NCBI GenBank assembly: GCA_010671965.1
Contig: JAAHIC010000063.1
Span: 1-12,196 of the forward strand
DNA from: Leptolyngbya sp. SIO4C5
GTDB taxonomy: Bacteria; Cyanobacteriota; Cyanobacteriia; Phormidesmidales; Phormidesmidaceae
Reading direction: 5' to 3'
Length of the DNA: 12,196 nucleotides
Positions within the stretch are counted from its first letter, which is position 1. Each line of letters opens with the position of its first letter. Positions 1-6,351 of this stretch are shown piece by piece. The notes below the pieces were generated by a model. The model was not told where the DNA came from. It was given only the letters and a program-made list of their open reading frames with translations, and made no database searches. Both the position numbers and the translations under genes were made by a program.

Positions 1-771
1 CTTCCGAGTTTTGGCATGGAGAAAGGCAAGCAGGGCATTTATGCCACTTTCAGCGCCTTCCTAGAGATGTCTATCTCTGAAATCACGATGGCGCGGCTCA
101 ACTTTGCCAACCTGCTCTGTCATTTCTCTCACGCTGGCATTGATGACATGGCCGACAACACCTGTCACTTCGGCATCAACAATATGTTTGCCGATAATGG
201 CCTCGATGACGGTCACGAAACCCGCCTCTACTTCCCCGCCGACGCCAATCAGATGCGAGCCTGCGTTAAGCGCGTCTTTGGGGATGAGGGACTGCGCTTC
301 ATCTTCTCTACCCGTTCTAAAGTGCCGATGATTCTGGACGCTGACGGCAATGAAATGTTTGCCGGAGACTACACCTTTACCCCCGGCAAAGATGAGGTCG
401 TGCGGGAAGGTTCGGCGGGTTATATTGTCACCTTTGGCGATTCCCTCTACCGGGCGCTAGATGCGGTGGAGCGGCTAAAGCAGGACGGCATTGAGGTGGG
501 CCTGATCAACAAGGCGACGCTCAATGTAGTTGATGACGAGATGATGGCGAAGGTGGGCAAAGCGCCTTTTGTGCTTGTGACTGAAGCCTTTAACCGTCGT
601 ACAGGTCTGGGAATGCGGTTTGGTTCCTGGCTGCTGGAGCGGGGCTATACGCCTAAGTTTGCCCACATTGGCACCCATGAGGAGGGCTGCGGTGGTCTGT
701 GGCAGCAGTATCCCTATCAGGGCATCGATCCAGAGGGCATCATGAAGCAGGTGAAGCAGTTGATGAATTAA
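1..771 (+). CDS. Transketolase-family protein, C-terminal part (5' end outside window)
   Basis: The reading frame is open from base 1 and ends at TAA 769-771, giving 256 residues; the first ATG at 16 is internal because LPSFG precedes it in frame. Visible are the end of the pyrimidine-binding domain (YATFSAFLEM, SHAGIDDMADNTCHFGINNM, then LYFPADANQMRACV) and a transketolase C-terminal domain (VGLINKATLNVVDDEMM, FVLVTEAFNRRTGLG, AHIGTHEEGCGGLW). The family transfers two-carbon units with thiamine diphosphate in the Calvin cycle and pentose phosphate pathway. The N-terminal cofactor domain and the catalytic Glu that activates the cofactor lie upstream and cannot be checked. The sequence does not read like the standard cyanobacterial TktA C-terminus as I remember it, so a second, divergent transketolase-like enzyme is possible. 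Family is secure, exact substrate is not. Confidence 0.85.
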   Translation, partial: LPSFGMEKGKQGIYATFSAFLEMSISEITMARLNFANLLCHFSHAGIDDMADNTCHFGINNMFADNGLDDGHETRLYFPADANQMRACVKRVFGDEGLRFIFSTRSKVPMILDADGNEMFAGDYTFTPGKDEVVREGSAGYIVTFGDSLYRALDAVERLKQDGIEVGLINKATLNVVDDEMMAKVGKAPFVLVTEAFNRRTGLGMRFGSWLLERGYTPKFAHIGTHEEGCGGLWQQYPYQGIDPEGIMKQVKQLMN

Positions 772-795
772 TCAGCACCGATATCGGCAAAGGCT

Positions 796-862
796 GTAGG
801 GGCAGGTTCAGGTGTTCATTGATTGGGTGTATGCGCCAATCAGCATCAAAACCTGCCCCTAC
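796..862. repeat. MITE-like imperfect inverted repeat
   Basis: The outer arms GTAGGGGCAGGTT (796-808) and AACCTGCCCCTAC (850-862) are a perfect 13-bp inverted repeat. A nested stem TGATTGG/CCAATCA (820-826 with 836-842) closes around a 9-base loop. Ends of the form GTAGGGGC...GCCCCTAC are familiar from small dispersed palindromic elements in cyanobacterial intergenic regions. No coding capacity and no clear target-site duplication are visible. It could also act as a 3'-end RNA structure for the transketolase transcript, but no T-run follows the stem, so a classic intrinsic terminator is unlikely. Confidence 0.65.
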
Positions 863-900
863 TGGCGCGACACAGCTAAAATAAGGCACTAAGTTAGGGC

Positions 901-924
901 GCTGTATAGCCCGAAGGGCATAGC
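901..924. repeat. Short palindromic element around GCCCGAAGGGC
   Basis: The segment reads GCTGTATAGCCC-GAA-GGGCATAGC. GCCC/GGGC pairs around a GAA loop, with further imperfect pairing of GCTAT-like flanks. Similar GCCCGAAGGGCATAGC-like words occur as dispersed intergenic repeats in filamentous cyanobacteria, from general memory. It lies 3' of the kinase gene (minus strand) and 3' of the transketolase gene (plus strand), so it may simply stabilise or mark a converging transcript end. Confidence 0.4.
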
Positions 925-930
925 AGAAAA

Positions 931-948
931 GCGCTAGCGTAACGCACC
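931..948. repeat. Partial copy of a GCGTTACGC-type cyanobacterial repeat
   Basis: GCGCTAGCGTAACGCACC resembles half of the GGTGCGTTACGCT...AGCGTAACGCACC dispersed palindromes common between cyanobacterial genes. Only one arm plus the self-complementary CGCTAGCG core is seen. With the elements at 796-862 and 901-924 it makes the 772-985 gap a cluster of short repeats. Its identity rests on recollection of similar sequences, not on a search. Confidence 0.35.
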
Positions 949-985
949 GAATCTAAGAGTTTCAGCTCAGGCATTTGGGCGGAGC

Positions 986-3046
986 CTACTGCTCATCCGC
1001 TTCACCCTCTTCTTCCTCTTCAGGAAGCTCATCTGTAGGAGGGGCTGCTTCATCCGCCTCATCCGCAGGCGTATCTTCAGGATCAGAAATGACGTTATCA
1101 ACAGACAGGCTGAGCCGATAGTTAATCGGTCGGTTGGCCTGAGACACGACGACCACCTCGTAATAACCTGACTGGGGGAGACGCCCCGACCAGGTTGTTT
1201 CCTCCGAGTCAGAGAGCAGGTAGGGATTGGCGTCGCTGGGGCGGGGCAAATACAACGACAGCGCCGTGCTGTCCGCCGGAGCCTGGAGGCTGAGGCGTAA
1301 AAGCTGTCCCTCAGTTAGCTCCATGATGTAGACTTGGCCCTCCCCCGGTGCGAGCTGACCGCTCACCTGACGGCTATAGCGCCCCGACTCAAACCGTATT
1401 TCATCTAAGCGATCGCCCGATAGAACTGTCTGCAGGCGATCGCTCGCCAGTCCATACCAGATTTGACCGATAGGTTCTTCCAGAAAATTGCGTCCGGCCT
1501 GACCGGGAAACAGGTCTAAAAATTTAGCATCGGCTAGATCGTAAAGCGCCTTACTGCTGACAAAGCGCTGATTGAGCTGAGACTGCCACTGGCCGAGATC
1601 ATTTTGCCCGTAGCTGCCGAGCTGCTGCCTGGCTCCGGTGCTGAGATTAGCTTCTAGCAGATCCAGCAGCTCCGAGGCCACGTTGTCCCAGCGCAGCCGG
1701 GCCGGCGCATCTTCGGCGCTTTCTGTCAGTGTGGTGCCGCGCAGATCAGGATAGCGATCGTAAAAGACCTGATCGCTCAGCCTGACAAAGTAATCACTGC
1801 TGATACCGAGCGCCTGCCGCCGCTGCTGGAGCGCCTGCTTGCGCGCCTGTTCTTCGCGGGAAAAGCTAGAGGAGTCGGCATTATCTGCCTCATTCACCTC
1901 GCTGGTATCTGCCTGCTGACCAATAGGCTGCCACTGAGCCGCCACCCACCAAACCAGGGTGATAGCCCCGATTAAAAGCAGCAGACCCAAAATAGCCTGC
2001 AAAAAGCCTGAAGACGATCGCTTCGGCGGGGCGGAGTGGGTAGCCGGAGGCTGGGAGCGGTAGGCCTGAGTCGCTCTAGAACTGGCCGCAACGGGCGTCG
2101 TGGCAAAGCTGGGTAAGTTAGTGGCTGCTGGCGCCGCAGCTACGGTCGCCGCCGTGGTTGACGGGGCGGGCGGGGTGTCTAAAGCCTGCATCAGCGCTCT
2201 AGCCGACTGAAAGCGATCGCTGGGGCGAGCCGCCAGCAAGCGCCGCAGCACTGCCGCGAACTGGGGGCTGAGGGTGACATCTTCATCCCAGTTCCAGGTC
2301 TGATGGTGGGCGTCATAGAGCATTTGCGGCTCCTGCCCGGTCAGCAAGACCAGGCCGGTGACGCCCAAGGCATACAGGTCGCTAGCGGGCGTCACCACTC
2401 CCGCGTTAATCTGCTCCTCTGGGGCATACCCCACCTTGCCCAACCGCGTCAGCGCCTGATGGGGGCTAGCGGCTCCCGGATGGCTGAGCTGATAGACCAC
2501 CGTTGCGGCTACCTGCTTAACGCCGCCAAAGTCAATCAGAACCGGCTTGCCGTCCTGGTTGCGCAAAATTAGATTATCGGGGGAAATGTCGCGATGAATG
2601 ACGCCGAGGCTGTGAATATAGTCCAGCACTGGCAGAAGTTGAGAAAACATCTGCTGCACTTCGGTTTCGCTGAAGTGGCTGTCGTAGCGCAGACGGGTTT
2701 CTAACAGTTCTTTATAGGTTGGCCCTTCAATGTAGTCCTGCACTAAAAAGAGCTGCCACTGCTGGCTAGTTTTCACCCGCAGCAGTTCTCGAAACTTGGG
2801 AATTTGGGGATGGGCTAGCTGGTAGAGCACCCCGGCTTCCCGCTCAAAAAGCTGCTGGGCTTTCTGCAGAGCCGCTTCGCCTTCCACCTGGGGCACAAAC
2901 TCTTTCAGGACGCACAGCTCGTTGAAGCGATAGGTATCTTCCGCTAAATAGGTATAGCCAAAGCCACCCTGGCCTAGCTGCTTAAGCAGACGATAGCGAT
3001 CGCCCAGGAGTGAACCTGCATTACCGGCCATTCCGCCTAGCGTCAT
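986..3046 (-). CDS. Receptor-like serine/threonine protein kinase, membrane-anchored
   Basis: A 686-residue Hanks-type kinase. The catalytic domain spans about residues 18-290: glycine loop LGQGGFGYT (24-32), ATP-anchoring Lys48 in VLKEF, catalytic loop HRDISPDN with Asp153, metal-binding Asp172 in DFGG, YAPEEQ (207-212) in place of the APE motif, and a terminal Arg near RPSDRF. All core catalytic residues are present, so it should be active. A Pro/Ala/Thr-rich linker (about 291-345) leads to one membrane helix (about 348-369). The outer part has a helical region (about 400-550), a beta-rich segment resembling PPC-type domains (about 553-650) and a strongly acidic tail (652-686). The layout suggests an inner-membrane sensor with the kinase in the cytoplasm. 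The start has a strong ribosome binding site. It is the last gene of a leftward trio, 60 bases after the CPBP gene. Ligand and targets are unknown. Confidence 0.93.
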   Translation of the reverse strand: MTLGGMAGNAGSLLGDRYRLLKQLGQGGFGYTYLAEDTYRFNELCVLKEFVPQVEGEAALQKAQQLFEREAGVLYQLAHPQIPKFRELLRVKTSQQWQLFLVQDYIEGPTYKELLETRLRYDSHFSETEVQQMFSQLLPVLDYIHSLGVIHRDISPDNLILRNQDGKPVLIDFGGVKQVAATVVYQLSHPGAASPHQALTRLGKVGYAPEEQINAGVVTPASDLYALGVTGLVLLTGQEPQMLYDAHHQTWNWDEDVTLSPQFAAVLRRLLAARPSDRFQSARALMQALDTPPAPSTTAATVAAAPAATNLPSFATTPVAASSRATQAYRSQPPATHSAPPKRSSSGFLQAILGLLLLIGAITLVWWVAAQWQPIGQQADTSEVNEADNADSSSFSREEQARKQALQQRRQALGISSDYFVRLSDQVFYDRYPDLRGTTLTESAEDAPARLRWDNVASELLDLLEANLSTGARQQLGSYGQNDLGQWQSQLNQRFVSSKALYDLADAKFLDLFPGQAGRNFLEEPIGQIWYGLASDRLQTVLSGDRLDEIRFESGRYSRQVSGQLAPGEGQVYIMELTEGQLLRLSLQAPADSTALSLYLPRPSDANPYLLSDSEETTWSGRLPQSGYYEVVVVSQANRPINYRLSLSVDNVISDPEDTPADEADEAAPPTDELPEEEEEGEADEQ

Positions 3047-3050
3047 GAAA

Positions 3051-3059
3051 CCTCTCCTT
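3051..3059 (-). promoter_or_regulatory. Strong Shine-Dalgarno of the kinase gene
   Basis: On the minus strand AAGGAGAGG lies four bases before the ATG at 3046 (seven between GGAG and the ATG). It is the best ribosome binding site in the window and settles the kinase start at 3046 rather than the internal ATG five codons later. It also implies translation independent of the upstream CPBP gene. Confidence 0.75.
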
Positions 3060-3106
3060 GCTGATAGTGTTGAAACGGTCTGCTCATGGCCTCTGCTGTT
3101 CTAGGG

Positions 3107-3973
3107 CTAAAACCGCTTGGCGTTTACAAAGTAGGGTAGCGCTTCCCAGGTTTTTGACCAGTTTTGCAGAATAAATCGCAACAGCCAAGGGGCAGAAGCT
3201 GCCATCAATATCAGTCCCACCCAGCTATTTTCCCGAAACTCGCTCAAGGTCATTTCGGCACTAGGGGCTGCCAACAGCTCCAGAGCGATCGCCAAAATAT
3301 TGTTCAACATGTGGCAAAAAATCGGTGCCCACAGCGATCGGGTAAGCAAATAGAGCAGCGCCATCACCAAGCCAAAGACAAACAGGCCGACTACGTTGGT
3401 ATGCAATATGCCAAACAGCAGTGACGAGACCACTACCGCCGCTGGCGTATTCCACTTCGTGCCCCAGCGGTGTAGCAAAACACCGCGAAAGATAAATTCT
3501 TCGGCGATCGGGGCCACAATTACCACGTTGAGCATCATCAGACTGCTGTAGAGCCAGGGCACGGCGGTTTCTGACGTGAATAGGGTCGGGGGCTGCTGCA
3601 GCGTTTCCTCTACCAGTTCAGGGGCCAAAAAAGACAGGCCATAGAACGAAACTTGAAAGGCCCCCAGGGAAAACATCAGCAGCGCCACGGTCAGCACCGC
3701 AGCCATTGCCCAGGAAAACCGCTGAGGCCGGGGGCCAAACAGATGACGGTATCGCAGCTTGGTTTTACGGCTCAGCCAGCCAATCAGCGGCCACAGCCCC
3801 AGAGACAGCAGCAGATAAGTCAGCGCCTGCAGCAGCGGATCGGTCGCCGCGATCGGCAGCCAGCCCATCATTTCCAACAGACTCAGCCCCAGACCCAATG
3901 CCACGCTAGCCCCGATCAGTCCCAGCAGCACCCACCGGAACTTGAGCGCCTCAAACGGATTAGGCATCGCCAT
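3107..3973 (-). CDS. CPBP-family intramembrane glutamic endopeptidase homologue
   Basis: A 288-residue, very hydrophobic protein with about seven or eight predicted membrane segments. It carries all three CPBP (Abi/CAAX protease, Rce1-like) signatures: EEFIFRG with Glu158, Glu159 and Arg163; FGILH with His191; and HMLNN with His221 and Asn225. In related proteases these form the catalytic centre inside the membrane. Bacterial members are proposed to cleave prenylated or other membrane substrates, or to serve in bacteriocin self-immunity; the substrate here is unknown. The ATG at 3973 (alternative 3967) overlaps the last codons of the reductase gene by 14 bases and has no obvious Shine-Dalgarno, which points to translational coupling. 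It precedes the kinase by 60 bases, so co-transcription is likely but unproven. The family call is firm. Confidence 0.9.
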   Translation of the reverse strand: MAMPNPFEALKFRWVLLGLIGASVALGLGLSLLEMMGWLPIAATDPLLQALTYLLLSLGLWPLIGWLSRKTKLRYRHLFGPRPQRFSWAMAAVLTVALLMFSLGAFQVSFYGLSFLAPELVEETLQQPPTLFTSETAVPWLYSSLMMLNVVIVAPIAEEFIFRGVLLHRWGTKWNTPAAVVVSSLLFGILHTNVVGLFVFGLVMALLYLLTRSLWAPIFCHMLNNILAIALELLAAPSAEMTLSEFRENSWVGLILMAASAPWLLRFILQNWSKTWEALPYFVNAKRF

Positions 3974-4664
3974 AGGCAGGAACCGCCGCCCCTCGAATAT
4001 CCCCTGCCGCCTCGGAGGCTAAGAAGGCAATAATTCTCGCTAAAGACGCTGGGCTGACCCACTGATCGGCCTCTTCGCTGCCCATCGCCTCACGGTTGGC
4101 CGGAGTGTCAATGACGCTGGGCAGTACCGCATTAGCCGTTACGTTAGTGCCTTGGGTTTCCTGGGCGATCGCCTGGGTCAGCGCTACCACGCCCGCCTTG
4201 GCTGCGCTGTAGGCCGCTAGCTGCGCCGCCGGCTGGGCCGCTCCCCGCGAGCCAATGGTGACAATACGACCATAGTTTTGCGCCAGCATTCGCTGCAGCG
4301 CGTACTTGCAGACTAAAAATGTCGTATCGAGGTTGAGGGTAAAATCTTTTTTCCAGTCCCCATAGTCATACTCATGCAGCTTCCCCATTGAAAAGCCGCC
4401 AACTAAATGCACCAAAGCATCAACCCGGTTCATACCAGCGACTAACCTAGCCACGGCTGATTCATCACTCAGATCGGCCTCCACGAAGCGAATACGAGCC
4501 AGTTCGGCGGGCGATCGCTGGCTTTTCAGCGGCTCTACTTTAGCCGCACTGCGATAGGGAATGGTCAGTTCGGCTCCCTGCTCCAGCAAAATTGGAATCA
4601 CGCCCCGGCCTAAACCACCTGTTCCCCCGGTGAGTAAAACTTGCTTGCCCTGCATTGCCACCAT
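3960..4664 (-). CDS. Short-chain dehydrogenase/reductase (SDR family)
   Basis: A Rossmann-fold oxidoreductase of about 234 residues. Numbering from the upstream ATG at 4679, it shows the cofactor loop TGGTGGLG (17-24), a D-L pair at 69-70 for the adenine ring, Asn116, Ser144, and Tyr157/Lys161 in YSAAK, which together form the usual SDR catalytic set. The common NNAG motif is replaced by HLVGGF, a variant seen in reductases resembling dihydropteridine reductase. Arg43 at the end of the second strand may favour NADP(H), but this is a guess. Substrate is unknown. Start choice: an AGGAG at 4674-4670 lies inside the longest frame and serves ATG 4664 (spacing 5) or GTG 4661; a weaker AAGGA upstream could serve ATG 4679. 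It is the first gene of the leftward trio and overlaps the CPBP gene by 14 bases. Confidence 0.88.
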   Translation of the reverse strand: MVAMQGKQVLLTGGTGGLGRGVIPILLEQGAELTIPYRSAAKVEPLKSQRSPAELARIRFVEADLSDESAVARLVAGMNRVDALVHLVGGFSMGKLHEYDYGDWKKDFTLNLDTTFLVCKYALQRMLAQNYGRIVTIGSRGAAQPAAQLAAYSAAKAGVVALTQAIAQETQGTNVTANAVLPSVIDTPANREAMGSEEADQWVSPASLARIIAFLASEAAGDIRGAAVPAYGDA

Positions 4665-4679
4665 CATCTCTCCTCGCAT

Positions 4680-4961
4680 TTGCAGCTTTATCCTTATCTA
4701 ATCTAGATGAGCGTGATACCCAGTGGCGTCCGGCTAGCGGCTGGAGCAGATAGGTCAGCTAACTGGCTGAGTCGCCTCAGCGATCGCTGCGAGATTGATT
4801 GCCGCTGTTAAAAACAGCCGGATTTTGGCTGAGCTGAGCGGTAGATAGAAAGTAGACCAATTTTACGGGGTCTGATTTGCCGATCTATGGCGATCGTCAA
4901 AGACAGATACGGCTGACCCTGAAATTGGTTTACCACAAGCTGTTGGGTCTAAGTGAAGGGT
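4680..4961. promoter_or_regulatory. Divergent intergenic region between the SDR gene and the cyclase gene
   Basis: About 280 bases with no convincing gene. Both flanking genes read outward, so promoters for both should lie here, but I could not find a clean -35/-10 pair for either. Visible structures are the 12-bp palindrome CAGCGATCGCTG (4778-4789, containing HIP1), a CTGAG/CTCAG stem (about 4767-4780) just before it, and a small perfect hairpin GCTGTT-AAA-AACAGC (4804-4818). No TGTGA-N6-TCACA cAMP-receptor site was seen. The role is inferred from gene orientation only. Confidence 0.4.
4804..4818. repeat. Small perfect inverted repeat in the divergent region
   Basis: GCTGTT and AACAGC pair perfectly around an AAA loop, about 140 bases upstream of the cyclase start. 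It could be a dimeric regulator site or an RNA hairpin. No flanking promoter element supports either reading, and an inverted repeat of this size can occur by chance. Confidence 0.3.
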
Positions 4962-6299
4962 ATGAAGCAGTTCAGAGCGCATTTACAATCCAGACCGTCA
5001 GCATTGATTTCTCACCCCGGTTCACACAGCTACCGGGTGAAGCGCGTCTCTCAGAATCAGTCTACTCAATCTAGCGACTCTTCACGACAGATGGACAGCA
5101 CGCCGGTCGAAGCGCCTAAGGGCACTATTTTAATCGTTGATGACGCGCCAGATATCCTTAATCTACTCTCAGAATTTTTGTTTGGCTGCGGCTACATAGT
5201 CCACGGCATTAGTCAGTCTGATCAGACCCTGGCGTCAGCCTTAGAACATCAGCCCGACCTGATTCTGATGGATGCCCACATGCCCAAGCCTGATGGCTAT
5301 ACCCTTTGCCAGCAGCTCAAACAAAGCTCCGATTTACGGCAGATTCCCGTCGTCTTGATGAGCGTGTCTGCAGAAAAGGGAGACAAAGTCGGTGCCTTTG
5401 CTGTCGGTGCCGCCGATTACATCACTAAGCCCATCTGGTTAGAAGAACTGCTCGCGCGGGTCAACAGCCATATCACCACCTACAAGCTGCAAAAGCGCCT
5501 CCAGCTTCAAACTCAGCGAGCTTTATCCGCTAGCGGCCAGTCGCCCCTGCTAGCCGACCTGCAGCGGATGCTGCACCGCCAGACTGAGCTGCTCAAGCGC
5601 CAAAATGAGCGCCTGCAGCAGGAAATCCACGAGCGGCAGCAGGCTGAACAGGCATTGCTGCAGGAAAAGCAAAAGTCCGAGCAGCTTTTGCTGAATATTT
5701 TGCCTAGAGCCATCGTGGAGCAGCTCAAGCAGTTTGAAGGCTCGCTGGCAGAGCGATTTGATGAGGCCACAATTCTGTTTGCCGATATTGTCAATTTCAC
5801 GCCGCTAGCAGCCAACGTGGTGCCGCTGGAGTTGGTGAACCTGCTGAACCAGATTTTCTCGGCCTTCGATCGCCTGGTGGACCAGTATGGCCTAGAAAAA
5901 ATTAAGACGATTGGGGATGCCTACATGGTGGCTGGTGGCCTGCCCATTCCCAGAGCTGACCACACTGAGGTGGTGATGGAAATGGCGATCGCCATGCAGG
6001 AGGTGATTGCCTCGTTCACCCGCGAAAATGAGGAACCGCTGCAGCTTCGCATCGGCATCAACACTGGCGCGGTGGTTGCGGGCGTGATTGGTATTCGCAA
6101 ATTTAGCTACGACCTCTGGGGAGATGCGGTCAACATTGCCAGCCGCATGGAAGCCCAAGGGGTTCCCGGTAAAATTCAGGTGACCGAGCAAACCTACCAG
6201 AAGCTCAAGCATAAATACGACTTTGAGCCTGGTAGCGAAATTCAGATTAAAGGGCGGGGGCTAATGCCGGTTTATCACTATGTGCGACGGAAATCTTAA
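4962..6299 (+). CDS. Response-regulator class III adenylate cyclase (REC-CYC)
   Basis: It makes cyclic AMP from ATP under control of an N-terminal receiver. Counting from the GTG at 4953 (448 aa), the receiver spans about 57-180: acidic pair Asp63/Asp64, phospho-acceptor Asp107 in MDAHMPKPDG, Ser137 and Lys159 in TKP, all intact. A coiled-coil signalling helix follows (about 200-250, ending LLLNILP). The cyclase domain spans about 268-446: metal aspartates Asp278 (FADIVNFT) and Asp322 (TIGDAYM), adenine-selecting Lys318 and Asp387 (YDLWGD), and transition-state Asn394 and Arg398. The Lys/Asp pair predicts ATP rather than GTP use. No membrane segment is seen, so it is probably cytosolic. The start is uncertain: GTG 4953, ATG 4962 or ATG 5091; the first ~50 residues are low-complexity and lie outside the domains. 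No histidine kinase is adjacent, so its partner is elsewhere. Confidence 0.92.
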   Translation: MKQFRAHLQSRPSALISHPGSHSYRVKRVSQNQSTQSSDSSRQMDSTPVEAPKGTILIVDDAPDILNLLSEFLFGCGYIVHGISQSDQTLASALEHQPDLILMDAHMPKPDGYTLCQQLKQSSDLRQIPVVLMSVSAEKGDKVGAFAVGAADYITKPIWLEELLARVNSHITTYKLQKRLQLQTQRALSASGQSPLLADLQRMLHRQTELLKRQNERLQQEIHERQQAEQALLQEKQKSEQLLLNILPRAIVEQLKQFEGSLAERFDEATILFADIVNFTPLAANVVPLELVNLLNQIFSAFDRLVDQYGLEKIKTIGDAYMVAGGLPIPRADHTEVVMEMAIAMQEVIASFTRENEEPLQLRIGINTGAVVAGVIGIRKFSYDLWGDAVNIASRMEAQGVPGKIQVTEQTYQKLKHKYDFEPGSEIQIKGRGLMPVYHYVRRKS

Positions 6300-6351
6300 A
6301 AGGCGCTGGTAAACTGGGAAGCTGAGTACCTTCACCTGGGCTGAATTGGGC

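Noticed and set aside
796..862. Intrinsic terminator for the transketolase gene
   Set aside because: The stem is strong but no T-run follows it on either strand; a dispersed repeat explains it better.
3653..4033. 126-codon Gln/Pro/Arg-rich frame opposite the CPBP and reductase genes
   Set aside because: Its composition is the mirror of hydrophobic coding sequence on the other strand; two well-supported genes occupy the region.
4877..5074. 65-codon frame with TTG start ahead of the cyclase gene
   Set aside because: It overlaps the cyclase gene, lacks a ribosome site and shows no domain; better read as chance.
6300..6351. Promoter or terminator between the cyclase gene and glyS
   Set aside because: The 52-base gap shows no stable hairpin with T-run and no convincing -35/-10 pair.
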